Shown: in pieces, positions 9,499 through 18,081 of the stretch
Layout: each line of letters starts with the position of its first letter
Position numbering within the stretch: position 1 is the first letter of the stretch
Source of the DNA: CBDBZL01 sp031399025
Lineage (GTDB): Bacteria; Pseudomonadota; Alphaproteobacteria; Sphingomonadales; Sphingomonadaceae
Direction: 5' to 3'
Assembly (NCBI GenBank): GCA_031399025.1
Contig: JANNOJ010000037.1
Coordinates: forward strand, 1 to 64,000
DNA length: 64,000 nucleotides
Notes under the pieces: generated by a model
The model's input: only the letters and a program-made list of their open reading frames with translations
What the model was told of the DNA's origin: nothing
The model's database searches: none
Position numbers and translations under genes: made by a program

Positions 9499-10557
9499 TC
9501 ACCGGGCGGCCCGGTCTATCCCGCTGTCGATCAGCCCTTGCTCGCCCAGTTCGCCCAGGTCGACAGCGATGCGTTCAGTCAGCCGCTCCTCCAGCAGTCG
9601 CGCCGTGACGGCGACGGCATGGGCGACGCCGGCGGCGTTGGCGCCGCCGTGGGATTTCACGACCACGCCGTTGAGGCCCAGGAAAACGGCGCCGTTGTGA
9701 TTGTTCGGGTCAAGCCGATGGCGCAGCAGTTCAGTTGCCGGGCGGGAGATCAGGAAGCCGACCTTCGAGCGGAACGAGGACTGAAAGGCCGAGCGCAGCA
9801 AGTCGGTGACAAAGCGCGCCGAACCCTCGATGGCCTTCAGCGCGATATTGCCCGAAAACCCGTCGGTCACCACCACGTCGACATCGCCGCGATTGATGGT
9901 GTTGGCCTCGACATAGCCGTCGAATTGCAGCGCCAGCCCGGTCGCGGCGCGCAGCGTGGCGGCAGCCGCCTGGAGTTCGTCCGTGCCCTTGGTCTCCTCG
10001 GTGCCGATGTTGAGCAGCCGCACGCGCGGTGCCGCACTACCGAACAGGATGCGCGAATAGGCCGCGCCCATGATCGCGAACTGGACGAGGTTGCGCGCCG
10101 AGCAATCGGTGTTGGCGCCCAGATCGAGCACCACCACGTCGTTCTCGCCGAGCGTGGGCATCAAGGCGGCGAGCGCCGGACGATCGATGCCGGACATGGT
10201 CCGCAAGGAGAGCTTGGCCATCGCCATCAGCGCGCCGGTGTTGCCCGCGCTGACGGCGGCCCCGGCACCGCCCTTCTTCACTGCGGCGATCGCCAAGCCC
10301 ATCGAGGTGGTGCGGGCGCGGCGGAGCGCCTGGGTGGGCTTCTCGTCGCCGCCGACGACATCGTCGCAATGGAGGATCTCGGAAGCGCCCGCCATATTGG
10401 GATGGCCCTCCAGCGCGCGCCTGATCTGCGCTTCGTCGCCGACCAGCAGGAATTTAACCCGCTCGTGCCGGCGGCGCGCGAGCGCCGCGCCCGAGACCAT
10501 CACCCGCACGCCCTCATCTCCGCCCATCGCATCGATGGCGATACGCGGAAGGGTCAT
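9499..10557 (-). CDS. plsX: Phosphate acyltransferase PlsX
   Basis: This 352-residue protein converts acyl-ACP to acyl-phosphate for phospholipid synthesis (PlsX-PlsY route). The N terminus RIAIDAMGGDEGV and the later SAGNTGALMAMAKL segment are characteristic. A GGAG site precedes the ATG. It follows rpmF closely and precedes fabH by about 30 bases, so the three genes are very probably co-transcribed. Confidence 0.96.
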   Translation of the reverse strand: MTLPRIAIDAMGGDEGVRVMVSGAALARRRHERVKFLLVGDEAQIRRALEGHPNMAGASEILHCDDVVGGDEKPTQALRRARTTSMGLAIAAVKKGGAGAAVSAGNTGALMAMAKLSLRTMSGIDRPALAALMPTLGENDVVVLDLGANTDCSARNLVQFAIMGAAYSRILFGSAAPRVRLLNIGTEETKGTDELQAAAATLRAATGLALQFDGYVEANTINRGDVDVVVTDGFSGNIALKAIEGSARFVTDLLRSAFQSSFRSKVGFLISRPATELLRHRLDPNNHNGAVFLGLNGVVVKSHGGANAAGVAHAVAVTARLLEERLTERIAVDLGELGEQGLIDSGIDRAAR

Positions 10558-10581
10558 GCGCTCGTCTCCAACAAGGGTGGT

Positions 10582-10764
10582 TTAGGCGCCCTTGGGTTCG
10601 AGGATCGCCCGGCCGTTATAATGGCCACAAGGACCACAAAGATGGTGCGGGCGCTTCAACTCGCCACAATTGGAACATTCATGGAATGCCTCGACCCTTA
10701 GCGCATCATGGGCGCGGCGGTTCCCCCGGCGATGGGGCGAGGTTTTTCTTTTTGGGACGGCCAT
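10582..10764 (-). CDS. rpmF: 50S ribosomal protein L32
   Basis: This 60-residue protein begins MAVPKRKTSPHRRGNRRAHD, the standard L32 N terminus. It retains four zinc-binding cysteines in CSNCGELK and CGPCGHY, so it is the zinc-containing (C+) form. It is the first gene of the rpmF-plsX-fabH-ihfA-merR operon. The roughly 170 bases upstream should hold the operon promoter, but no clear -35/-10 pair was picked out. Confidence 0.97.
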   Translation of the reverse strand: MAVPKRKTSPHRRGNRRAHDALRVEAFHECSNCGELKRPHHLCGPCGHYNGRAILEPKGA

Positions 10765-10935
10765 TGCGGCACCTGATCCTTGAAACGTCTGCGGTTATGC
10801 GGTTGCGGCCGCCCTAGGTGACGCGCTCACCCGCGCAAGCGCGGCAGAAACGGCCAGTCATGCGGCGAAGGCGCGCGCTATAGCGAGTTTTGCGGGGGGC
10901 GCAAGGCGTGCTGAAGCGGCTCCCGGGCGGCCTGG

Positions 10936-11598
10936 TCAGCGGCGCGCCAAAGCCGCGTCGCTGACGAATGGATTGCTGCGGCGCTCTTGGCCGAAGGTGC
11001 TGGTACTGCCGTGGCCGGGGACGAAGGTCACCTCCTCGCCCAACGGCCACAATTTACCGGTAATCGCATCGGTCAGCGCCTGGTGGTCGCCGAGCGGGAA
11101 GTCGGTGCGGCCGATCGAACCGGCGAACAGCACGTCACCAACGAAGGCGAAGCGGCTCGGCCGGTGAAAGAACACCACGTGGCCAGGGGTGTGTCCGGGG
11201 CAGTGGAGCACCTCGAGCGTCACCTCGCCGAAGGTGACGGCGTCGCCATCGACCAACCAGCGGCTGGGCTCGAACACCTTGGTAGCCAGGCCGAAACGCG
11301 GACCATCGTCTTCCAGTCGGGAGATCCAGAAGCGGTCGGCCTCGTGGGGGCCCTCGATCGGCACATTCAGTTCCGCGGCGAGCATCCCCGCCTGGCCGCA
11401 ATGATCGGCATGGCCGTGCGTCAGGAGAATTTTCTCCAGCGTCACACCCGCCTTGACGACCGCCGCCTTGAGCTTGTCGAGCTCGCCGCCCGGATCGACC
11501 AGCGCCCCGCACATCGTGGCGGTGCACCAAACCAGCGAGCAGTTCTGTTGCAACGGGGTGACCGGGATGATGGCGGCGCGCAACGGAGTTTTGGACAT
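10936..11598 (-). CDS. MBL-fold metallo-hydrolase (glyoxalase II-like)
   Basis: This 220-residue metallo-beta-lactamase-fold hydrolase carries the binuclear zinc motif THGHADHCGQ (H61, H63, D65, H66). A further metal histidine is in CPGHTPGHVVF. The closest type is the GloB-like/YcbL group that hydrolyses thioesters such as S-lactoylglutathione. The start at 11598 yields the typical N terminus ending in QQNCSLVW; the longer in-frame extension upstream looks non-coding. It is transcribed alone and its substrate is unproven. Confidence 0.88.
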   Translation of the reverse strand: MSKTPLRAAIIPVTPLQQNCSLVWCTATMCGALVDPGGELDKLKAAVVKAGVTLEKILLTHGHADHCGQAGMLAAELNVPIEGPHEADRFWISRLEDDGPRFGLATKVFEPSRWLVDGDAVTFGEVTLEVLHCPGHTPGHVVFFHRPSRFAFVGDVLFAGSIGRTDFPLGDHQALTDAITGKLWPLGEEVTFVPGHGSTSTFGQERRSNPFVSDAALARR

Positions 11599-11788
11599 GA
11601 CGCTAGGTGGCCGCAGGGGCGTCGCATTGCAAGCCGCACTCGAGCTCGCACAATCGCTGTGCGGACATCGACTATGGCTCGAGAGCAATCCAGCCTGCGC
11701 ACGAGGCGCCCAAGGCCAGTGGCTCCAGCCCGTTGATGGGTCGGTGCCTGCCCATGCCAATCAGAGCCCGGCTGCTACCCGGAAATGC

Positions 11789-12415
11789 CTATAACCTTCC
11801 GCTCTTCCAAACCACGCGGCCGACGAGCTCCATCTCCTCGCCGCCCACCGCGATCGGCGGATAAGCGAGGTTCTGGCTCAGCAGCGAGAAGCGCCCCTGC
11901 CCCTGCGCGGCCACGCGCTTGACCAGCAGGCGCTCATCAAGGCGGACGACGTAGATGCCATCACGGAACGGGCGCTGCCGTTCGTCGACCAGTACCTCGT
12001 CACCATCGCGCAGCAACGGCTCCATGGAATCGCCCGCCACCCGCAATGCCGAGAGGTGCCCGGCCTCGAAGCCCTGCTCGCGCAACCAGCGGCGTGAAAA
12101 GCGGAATGCGTCGAACGCGGCTTCGCGGGCCGGCAGGGTGCCCGGTCCGGCGGAAACGTCGAGCGCCCGACGGGGTATCTCCGCCCAGTCTCCGCCCTCT
12201 GAATAGGAAATTTCCTCAGGCGCTCCCAAGTCCGTCTCGGGCACCTCGAAGAATTGCGCCAGCTTGCGGCGGTCCTCCTCTTCCAGTTTCCGCGGGCTGC
12301 CCTTGGTGATATATTGCTGCAAGTAGCTGGAGTTACGCTCCAGCATTCGCGAAAGCGCCGCCAGGCTGACCGCCCGCTCCTGCGCCAGCCTTGCCAATCG
12401 TTCACGCGGGTCCAT
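11789..12415 (-). CDS. S24/LexA-like self-cleaving HTH repressor
   Basis: This 208-residue protein has an N-terminal helix-turn-helix (about 10-60) and a C-terminal S24 peptidase/LexA fold. The catalytic serine is S130 in VAGDSMEP and the lysine is K166 in LLVKRV. A likely self-cleavage pair A89-G90 lies in DVSAGPG. Such proteins resemble phage CI or LexA and inactivate themselves under DNA damage. The start at 12415 is preferred because AGGA lies 7 bases upstream; the ATG at 12439 has a site too close to it. It is divergent from two small genes, with a tandem operator-like motif between them. Confidence 0.82.
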   Translation of the reverse strand: MDPRERLARLAQERAVSLAALSRMLERNSSYLQQYITKGSPRKLEEEDRRKLAQFFEVPETDLGAPEEISYSEGGDWAEIPRRALDVSAGPGTLPAREAAFDAFRFSRRWLREQGFEAGHLSALRVAGDSMEPLLRDGDEVLVDERQRPFRDGIYVVRLDERLLVKRVAAQGQGRFSLLSQNLAYPPIAVGGEEMELVGRVVWKSGRL

Positions 12416-12453
12416 GCCGGTTTCCTGTAAGCTCGTCATGCGTCCTCATACAC

Positions 12454-12483
12454 GTAGGATATTTCCTAGACAAGTAGGAAATT
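12454..12483. promoter_or_regulatory. Tandem operator-like repeat for S24 repressor
   Basis: GTAGGATATT (12454-12463) and GTAGGAAATT (12474-12483) repeat exactly 20 bases apart, about two helical turns. The first copy also forms the inverted repeat TAGGA-TATT-TCCTA (12455-12468). The site is AT-rich in a GC-rich region and sits in the divergent promoter between the repressor gene and the small genes. Autoregulation by the repressor is inference. Confidence 0.55.
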
Positions 12484-12549
12484 GCCGTCCAACAATGGGG
12501 CGTCGATTCGATCCACCCGCCGTTGGAACCATCTGCCAGGAGCCACCTG

Positions 12550-12738
12550 ATGCTGATCCGCAAGATCGAGAACTTCCTCCGCCATCACAGCATGCCGCCC
12601 ACCAAGTTCGGTCGCCTCGCGACCCATGATCCGCGCTTCGTGCTCGATCTGCGCAACGGTCGCACGCCCCGGGTCACCACTGCGGAACGCGTGGAACATT
12701 TCATGAACAACTACGCCGGAGAGCCCCATGCGCTGTGA
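12550..12738 (+). CDS. Small conserved sphingomonad protein, unknown function
   Basis: This 62-residue protein begins MLIRKIENFLRHHSMPPTKF and ends with ERVEHFMNNYAG. It is soluble, helical and basic, with no membrane segment. The pattern (short helix, PTKFGRLA, DPRFVLDLRNGR) suggests a small DNA- or protein-binding helical domain; the KFGRLA...DLRNGR part recalls a compact HTH that begins like a phage excisionase or Cro, but that is not certain. It overlaps the next gene (ATG inside its last codons) and is divergent from the S24 repressor. Confidence 0.7.
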   Translation: MLIRKIENFLRHHSMPPTKFGRLATHDPRFVLDLRNGRTPRVTTAERVEHFMNNYAGEPHAL

Positions 12739-13084
12739 TCCCATGCCCCGCCCCATGCCCCAGGGTCGCGGCCGCCGCGCTCCTGGCGAACGCCTGGCCG
12801 AGGCCCTGCTGGTCCTCTCCGGCGGCCGCGGCCGGATCACCCGCCAGTCCGAGGCCAATTGGGCCAGCATCACTTTCGCGGGCACGCGCCATAGCTTCGA
12901 CATCGTATTCGAAGGCGAGGCGGCCATCGAGCTGGGGGAGGATTTCATCGCCGACCTGCCCGACCATGAATTCGCGATCGCAGGAAGGCTGGTGGCCGAT
13001 GCCGAGGTCACCAAGGTCGACCACCGGGCCGCGCCGCCGCTGCTGAAGGTGACGTGCGAGCTGCTGCTGATCGACGCGGGGTGA
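12728..13084 (+). CDS. Conserved hypothetical protein, 118 residues
   Basis: The function is not recognised. The N-terminal ~20 residues are proline/arginine-rich. The rest looks like a compact alpha/beta domain (ASITFAGTRHSFDIVFEGEAA, DFIADLPDHEFAIAGRLVADAEV). There is no signal peptide or membrane segment. It overlaps the preceding small gene by 11 bases, indicating translational coupling and a two-gene unit divergent from the S24 repressor. A later start at 12743 (MPRPMPQ) is possible. Confidence 0.65.
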   Translation: MRCDPMPRPMPQGRGRRAPGERLAEALLVLSGGRGRITRQSEANWASITFAGTRHSFDIVFEGEAAIELGEDFIADLPDHEFAIAGRLVADAEVTKVDHRAAPPLLKVTCELLLIDAG

Positions 13085-13453
13085 TGTCGCGGCGGATCGG
13101 GTGGCGGATCGAGCGCCGCCCAACGCCGTGGCCGCCGCCGTTAGTGGCCGCGCGCGAGGTCGACCCGCGCCGCGAGCTCCCCGCCTCGCAGGAACCGCCC
13201 GCCATTCATGATGAGCCGCTCGGCCGCCCGCGGGCGGGTGGCGGCGTTCGGCAGACCGGCCCGGTCGATGGTGATATGACCGGTGCCTGGAGCAGGCGGT
13301 CGAGTTTTCGGCCGATCGCCCGTTAGCCCAGCAGCAGCGCGCGCCCGCCCCGAGTTCGTCGCGGGAGCGCCACCAGCGTGGGTCAATGCCGTGGGGCAAG
13401 CGAGGTTCGAGCAGGGACCGGACCTGCTCGGTCAGAACGGCAAGGCGGCGGAC
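13085..13453. other. Gene-free interval between hypothetical gene and cysS
   Basis: No convincing gene is present. A minus-strand reading ending near 13141 (tail GGELAARVDLARGH) has some protein-like composition but no recognisable domain or ribosome site. The interval separates two convergent genes. Confidence 0.4.
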
Positions 13454-14953
13454 TCAGAGCCGCCACTCCCAGCCGAGCGGATCGCCGTCCATCACCTCGA
13501 CGCCCGCACGCGCAAGCTCGTCGCGGATGGCGTCGGAAGTGGCGAAATCCTTGGCGGCGCGGGCAGCCTTGCGGCGCGCGAGCAGCCCCTCGATCTCGTC
13601 AATCCCGCAGGTGGCTCCGGCCGGCCTGACGCGCAATGCCCCTCGTTTCAGGGTGGCGAGACCGAGCCCGAGCACCGCGTCCATAGCAGCGATCGTCGCG
13701 GAGGCCTCAGCCGCGTCGATGTTCTTGAGACCAAGCAACTCTTCGAGCACGGTGAGCGCAAGAGGGCTGTTGAGATCGTCCGAGATCGCCTGGTCGAAGC
13801 GGGCGAGCAGCGGCATCAGCGCCCCGCCCGCAACATCGCCCGCATTTTCCAGCGTCCATGCCGCTTGCGCCGGCGCCTCTGTCCCCTCCGACCGGGCCGC
13901 CAGTCTTTCGGCCTGCAGGACCATGCGCTTCAGCCGCGTGAGGGCAGCGCCCAGCCCTTCCCACGAGAACTCCAGCTCCGAGCGGTAATGCGCCTGCAGG
14001 CACATCAGTCGGTAGGCGAGGGGGTGGTAGCCGCGGTCGATCAGCAAATGCAGGCGCAGGAACTCGCCGGCCGACTTGCTCATCTTGCCGGATCGATCGA
14101 CCAGGAAATTGTTGTGCATCCAGATCTTCGCGCCGGAATTCACCGGATCGGTTAGCGAGCCGTTGCAGCAGAACGCCTGGTTCTGGGCGATCTCGTTGGG
14201 ATGGTGGATCTCGCGGTGGTCGATGCCGCCGGTGTGGATATCGAACGGGAAGCCGAGCAGCTGCCCGCTCATCACCGAGCATTCCAGGTGCCAGCCCGGC
14301 GCGCCGCGGCCCCAGGGCGATTCCCACTCCATCTGCCGCGTCTCGCCCGGCGGCGTGGTGCGCCAGATCGCGAAGTCGGCGGCGTTGCGCTTGCCTTCCA
14401 CCGCCTCGATGCGGGCCCCAGGATTGTTGGTGCCCTCATCGGTACGCGCGCGGGCGAGGCGGCCGTAATCGGCCACGGTGGAGACGTCGAAATAGAGGCC
14501 GCTGTCGAGCTGGTAGCAGTGCCGCTCGGCGATGCTCTGCGCGAATTCGATCATCGCGGGCACGTAATCGGTGGCGACCGACCATTTTGCAGGTTGGCGG
14601 ATGTTGAGCGCCGTCACGTCGGCCCAGAACGCCGCGGTGTAGTGCCGGGCGATATCCCAGATCGACTGCGCATTGGCCCGCGCCGCCTGCTCCAGCTTGT
14701 CCTCGCCAGCATCGGCATCGTCGGTCAGGTGGCCGACATCGGTGATGTTGATGACGTGGGTGAGCTTGTAGCCCTTCCAGGCGAGCGTGCGCCCGAGCAG
14801 GTCGGCGAACACATAGGCGCGCATGTTGCCGATATGCGGGTAATTGTAGACCGTCGGCCCGCACGTATAAACCCGCGCCTCTCCGGGGTTGATCGGCACA
14901 AAGTTTTCCAGCTCACGGGTGAGCGAATTGGACAGGCGGAGGGGGGCGGTCAT
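13454..14953 (-). CDS. cysS: Cysteinyl-tRNA synthetase
   Basis: This 499-residue class I synthetase charges tRNA-Cys. The zinc/substrate cysteine C31 is in YTCGPTVYN, the HIGH-type motif HIGN is at 40-43, and the KMSKS motif is intact in GKMSKSAGEF. The start at 14953 (MTAPLRLSN) is the family N terminus; an ATG five codons upstream is also possible. It follows an unrelated low-GC hypothetical gene in the same direction, so it may share that transcript. Confidence 0.96.
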   Translation of the reverse strand: MTAPLRLSNSLTRELENFVPINPGEARVYTCGPTVYNYPHIGNMRAYVFADLLGRTLAWKGYKLTHVINITDVGHLTDDADAGEDKLEQAARANAQSIWDIARHYTAAFWADVTALNIRQPAKWSVATDYVPAMIEFAQSIAERHCYQLDSGLYFDVSTVADYGRLARARTDEGTNNPGARIEAVEGKRNAADFAIWRTTPPGETRQMEWESPWGRGAPGWHLECSVMSGQLLGFPFDIHTGGIDHREIHHPNEIAQNQAFCCNGSLTDPVNSGAKIWMHNNFLVDRSGKMSKSAGEFLRLHLLIDRGYHPLAYRLMCLQAHYRSELEFSWEGLGAALTRLKRMVLQAERLAARSEGTEAPAQAAWTLENAGDVAGGALMPLLARFDQAISDDLNSPLALTVLEELLGLKNIDAAEASATIAAMDAVLGLGLATLKRGALRVRPAGATCGIDEIEGLLARRKAARAAKDFATSDAIRDELARAGVEVMDGDPLGWEWRL

Positions 14954-14968
14954 GAGAATGGCAGGCAT

Positions 14969-15538
14969 CTATGGTCCAGCGTCATAGTCTTCCTCATCTT
15001 CAGGTACGCGCCATTTCATTTCTCCCGTTTGTGGATCGCGCCAGCAGTGGAGTTTGCTAGGATAATCATTCCCTACGATCTCGAATATCCTGACAATCTC
15101 GGCGGTGCTCACGAAATTGAGGCGCATGTCCTTGTCATGGTCGCTGGTGAAGAACACCCCATGACCATCGTCATCGCCTGAAAGCATGAAGATGAAGCTA
15201 TGGATTAATCGATGCGCGACATAGAGCAGATCGCGGTCCTCTGACCTCCGGTCATCCATTTCGTACAATTCGCAAATATTATTTCGATTATACCAATCCG
15301 CCAGGGGAGCATCGAGTCGCTTCGGGTACCAAGTAACGCTGACCTGAAGCCGGCGCGTAGAGTTGCTCACCTTTCCAGTGGCTTCGAGTAGCTTCCGAAC
15401 GGAATAGAAGCCGATGAAGAGCTCTCGCTCAATTTGCGCGAACTCGTCATCGGAAAGCTCTTCACGATCCATAAAGTCGCGAATAAGTGCTGCACCTGCG
15501 ACCAGTGGCTCCTTCCAGAAGACGCTCTCGGTGATCAC
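14969..15538 (-). CDS. Hypothetical protein, AT-richer than neighbours
   Basis: This 189-residue acidic protein is not recognised. It has no signal peptide or membrane span. The sequence has a mixed alpha/beta look (QVSVTWYPKRLDAPLADWY, HRLIHSFIFMLSGDDDGHG) and an acidic tail rich in E and D. Its codon use is visibly AT-richer than cobT and cysS on either side, which suggests later acquisition. It may be an immunity- or stress-type accessory protein, but nothing in the sequence proves this. Confidence 0.7.
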   Translation of the reverse strand: MITESVFWKEPLVAGAALIRDFMDREELSDDEFAQIERELFIGFYSVRKLLEATGKVSNSTRRLQVSVTWYPKRLDAPLADWYNRNNICELYEMDDRRSEDRDLLYVAHRLIHSFIFMLSGDDDGHGVFFTSDHDKDMRLNFVSTAEIVRIFEIVGNDYPSKLHCWRDPQTGEMKWRVPEDEEDYDAGP

Positions 15539-15565
15539 AATATCAACCTTCGAAACAGTGGCGCA

Positions 15566-17380
15566 TCACTCCACCTCGAACAGCCCGGCCAGCTGCTCGA
15601 TGATCGTGCCGCCCAGCTGCTCCACGTCCATGATCGTCACCGCGCGGCGGTAATAGCGGTTGACGTCGTGGCCGATGCCGATGGCCACCAGCTGCACCGG
15701 CGAGCTCTTCTCGATCCAGTCGATCACCTTGCGCAGGTGCGTCTCAAGATAGCCGGCATTGTTCACGCTGAGCGTCGAATCGTCCACCGGCGCGCCGTCG
15801 GAAATGACCATCAGGATGCGGCGGTCCTCGGCGCGGGCGAGCAGGCGCTCGTGGGCCCAGAGCAGCGCCTCGCCGTCGATGTTCTCCTTGAGCAGCCCCT
15901 CGCGCATCATCAGGCCGAGGTTGCGGCGCGCGCGGCGCATGGGCTCGTCGGCCCTCTTGTAGATGATGTGGCGCAGATCGTTGAGCCGGCCCGGCCCCGC
16001 GGGCTTGCCCGAATTCAGCCATTTCTCGCGCCCCTGCCCGCCCTTCCAGGCGCGGGTGGTGAAGCCGAGGATCTCCACCTTCACCCCGCAGCGCTCGAGC
16101 GTGCGCGCCATGATGTCGGCGCTGATCGCGGCAATGGAGATCGGCCGCCCGCGCATCGAGCCCGAATTGTCGATTAGGAGCGTGACGACGGTGTCCTTGA
16201 ACTCCTGCTCGCGCTCGATCTTGTAGCTGAGCGAATGGCCGGGCGAGACCACCACCCGCGCCAGGCGCGCCGCGTCAAGCAGGCCCTCCTCCTGGTCGAA
16301 GTCCCAGGACCGGTTCTGCTGCGCCATCAGGCGGCGCTGGAGGCGGTTGGCGAGGCGGGTGACGACGCCCGCCAGGCCGGTCAGCTGGCTGTCGAGATAG
16401 GCGCGGAGGCGATCGAGTTCCTCGCAATCGCACAGGTCCTGTGCCTCCACGGTCTCGTCGAACTCGCGGGTATAGACGGCATAGTCGAAGCTGTCGGGCA
16501 GGTCCTGCCAGCGGGCGTTGCGGCGCTGGGGGAGCAGGCCCTGCTCGCCTTCCTCGCCGAACTCGCCCTCGGCCATGTCCTGTTCCTGGGTGGTCTCCTG
16601 CTCGCCTTCCGCCTCGCCCTCGCCCTCCCCTTCGCCGGCGATCTCCTCGCGGCGCTGTTCCATGCCCGGCTCGTCCGGGGTCTCCTGCGGCGCTTCGTCG
16701 TCGCCGCTCTCCTCGGCGTCCTGCGCATCGTCCGGGGTCTCGTCGGGACGCTCGGCCGGGACCAGGTCGAGATGGCGCAGCAGGTCGAGGGCGAGCGCCT
16801 GGAAGGCGCGCTGGTCGTCGATCCGCTCCGCCAACCGGGCGAAATCGTCGCCGGTGCGGGCCGCGACGAATTCGCGCACCAGCTCCACCCCCGCGCGGGC
16901 GGTGGGCGGGATCGGCTGGCCGGTCAGCTGCTCGCGCAGCAACAGCGCCAGGGCGCTCTGGAACGGCACCTCCTCGGCGCTGGTTGCGCGGCTGATCGGA
17001 TCGGTTCGGCTGGTTACCTCGGTCATCGCGGCGAGGTTGTCGCGCATGCCGGCAAAGGCATTGCCGCCGATCGCCTCGTAGCGCACCTGCTCGATCGCGT
17101 CGTAGCAGGCGCGCGCGTCGGGCTCGGCCGGGCTGCGCTGGCGATGCAGCGCCGCATCGTGATGCCGCATCCTGAGCGCGAAGCTGTCGGTGAAGCCTCG
17201 CGCCTCGCGGGCCTGGGCCACCGGCACCTGACGCCCCGGCATCGGCACGCGCAGCGTCTTGCCCTGAACGCTGGGCGTCTCGCTGGTCCACGACACCTCG
17301 GCCTCCGGCTCGCGCGCGAGAGCACGTACGACGCCGGTTAGCGCGTGCTTGAAGCGGTCGAGAGGGGTTTGGTCGGACAT
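15566..17380 (-). CDS. cobT: Cobaltochelatase subunit CobT
   Basis: This 604-residue protein matches CobT, which forms the AAA+ chaperone complex with CobS that drives CobN to insert cobalt into hydrogenobyrinate diamide. The middle (about 210-290) is a long acidic Glu/Asp linker. The C-terminal von Willebrand A domain begins near 400 with the metal-site motif LIDNSGSMRGR. The start at 17380 (MSDQTPLDRFKHAL) matches the family. CobS, CobN and other cobalamin genes are not adjacent in this window. Confidence 0.92.
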   Translation of the reverse strand: MSDQTPLDRFKHALTGVVRALAREPEAEVSWTSETPSVQGKTLRVPMPGRQVPVAQAREARGFTDSFALRMRHHDAALHRQRSPAEPDARACYDAIEQVRYEAIGGNAFAGMRDNLAAMTEVTSRTDPISRATSAEEVPFQSALALLLREQLTGQPIPPTARAGVELVREFVAARTGDDFARLAERIDDQRAFQALALDLLRHLDLVPAERPDETPDDAQDAEESGDDEAPQETPDEPGMEQRREEIAGEGEGEGEAEGEQETTQEQDMAEGEFGEEGEQGLLPQRRNARWQDLPDSFDYAVYTREFDETVEAQDLCDCEELDRLRAYLDSQLTGLAGVVTRLANRLQRRLMAQQNRSWDFDQEEGLLDAARLARVVVSPGHSLSYKIEREQEFKDTVVTLLIDNSGSMRGRPISIAAISADIMARTLERCGVKVEILGFTTRAWKGGQGREKWLNSGKPAGPGRLNDLRHIIYKRADEPMRRARRNLGLMMREGLLKENIDGEALLWAHERLLARAEDRRILMVISDGAPVDDSTLSVNNAGYLETHLRKVIDWIEKSSPVQLVAIGIGHDVNRYYRRAVTIMDVEQLGGTIIEQLAGLFEVE

Positions 17381-17424
17381 GAAAGCGCTGGCTGCCGGGT
17401 TGAGCGCCAACTATAGGCCGCGCC

Positions 17425-18081
17425 ATGCCTCGCACAACCGGCATCGCCGCGTCCGTTGCCGCCGCGGGCATGCTCGTGTTCGCAGCGCTTCCCGCGCGCG
17501 CGCAGGAGGAGGACACCCAGCTGTGGACCACATTCGCGCTGGCCGGCCCGATCGGCCCCCGAGTGGAAGCATCAATCGAGACCTCGCCGCGGGCGCGCGC
17601 CGAGGGATCGGGCGGCGACCAGGTGCTCTCCCGCGTGATGGCCGAGTATCGGCTGAGCCCGTCGGTGAGTGCCGGCGGCGGGGTAAGCTATGTGGAATTC
17701 GCCGGCGGCAACGAATGGCGGCCGCACCAGCAGGTCATCTTCAATACCGGCCCGCTCGCGTTTCGCACCCGGCTCGAGCAGCGCTTCTTTGCCGGCGCTG
17801 ACCGGATGGAGCTGCGCCTGCGGCAGCGTATGCAGGCGAGCTTCTCCCTGCCCGGAAGCACGACGCTCGGGATGGCGGCCGAAGTGCTCGGGCTGGTCCA
17901 GACGCGCAATTCGGCCGAGAATGCGCGCATCGAGCAGTGGCGTGCCCAGCTCTTCGTTCGCCGCCGAGTTGCCCGCCAGTTGGAGGCGAGCATTGGCTAT
18001 CTGCTGATTTTGTCGCCGCGCGATGGCCGGCCTGACCGGCTATCGCACGTACCGCAGATCGCCTTGACGATCAGGCCCTAG
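17425..18081 (+). CDS. DUF2490 outer-membrane-like protein
   Basis: This 218-residue protein has a signal peptide (1-26, ending PARAQ), then a series of amphipathic beta-strands ending in an aromatic-poor IALTIRP. The DUF2490 pattern is visible (QLWTTFALAGPIG, MAEYRLSPSVSAGGGVSYVEF, LRLRQRMQ). Members are predicted outer-membrane beta-barrels of unknown function. It is divergent from cobT, with only about 45 bases between starts, and overlaps the PEP-CTERM gene by 4 bases at the 3' end. Confidence 0.8.
   Translation: MPRTTGIAASVAAAGMLVFAALPARAQEEDTQLWTTFALAGPIGPRVEASIETSPRARAEGSGGDQVLSRVMAEYRLSPSVSAGGGVSYVEFAGGNEWRPHQQVIFNTGPLAFRTRLEQRFFAGADRMELRLRQRMQASFSLPGSTTLGMAAEVLGLVQTRNSAENARIEQWRAQLFVRRRVARQLEASIGYLLILSPRDGRPDRLSHVPQIALTIRP

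Noticed and set aside
13141..13386. Minus-strand 81-codon reading before cysS
   Set aside because: It has no recognisable motif or ribosome site and sits in the spacer between convergent genes.
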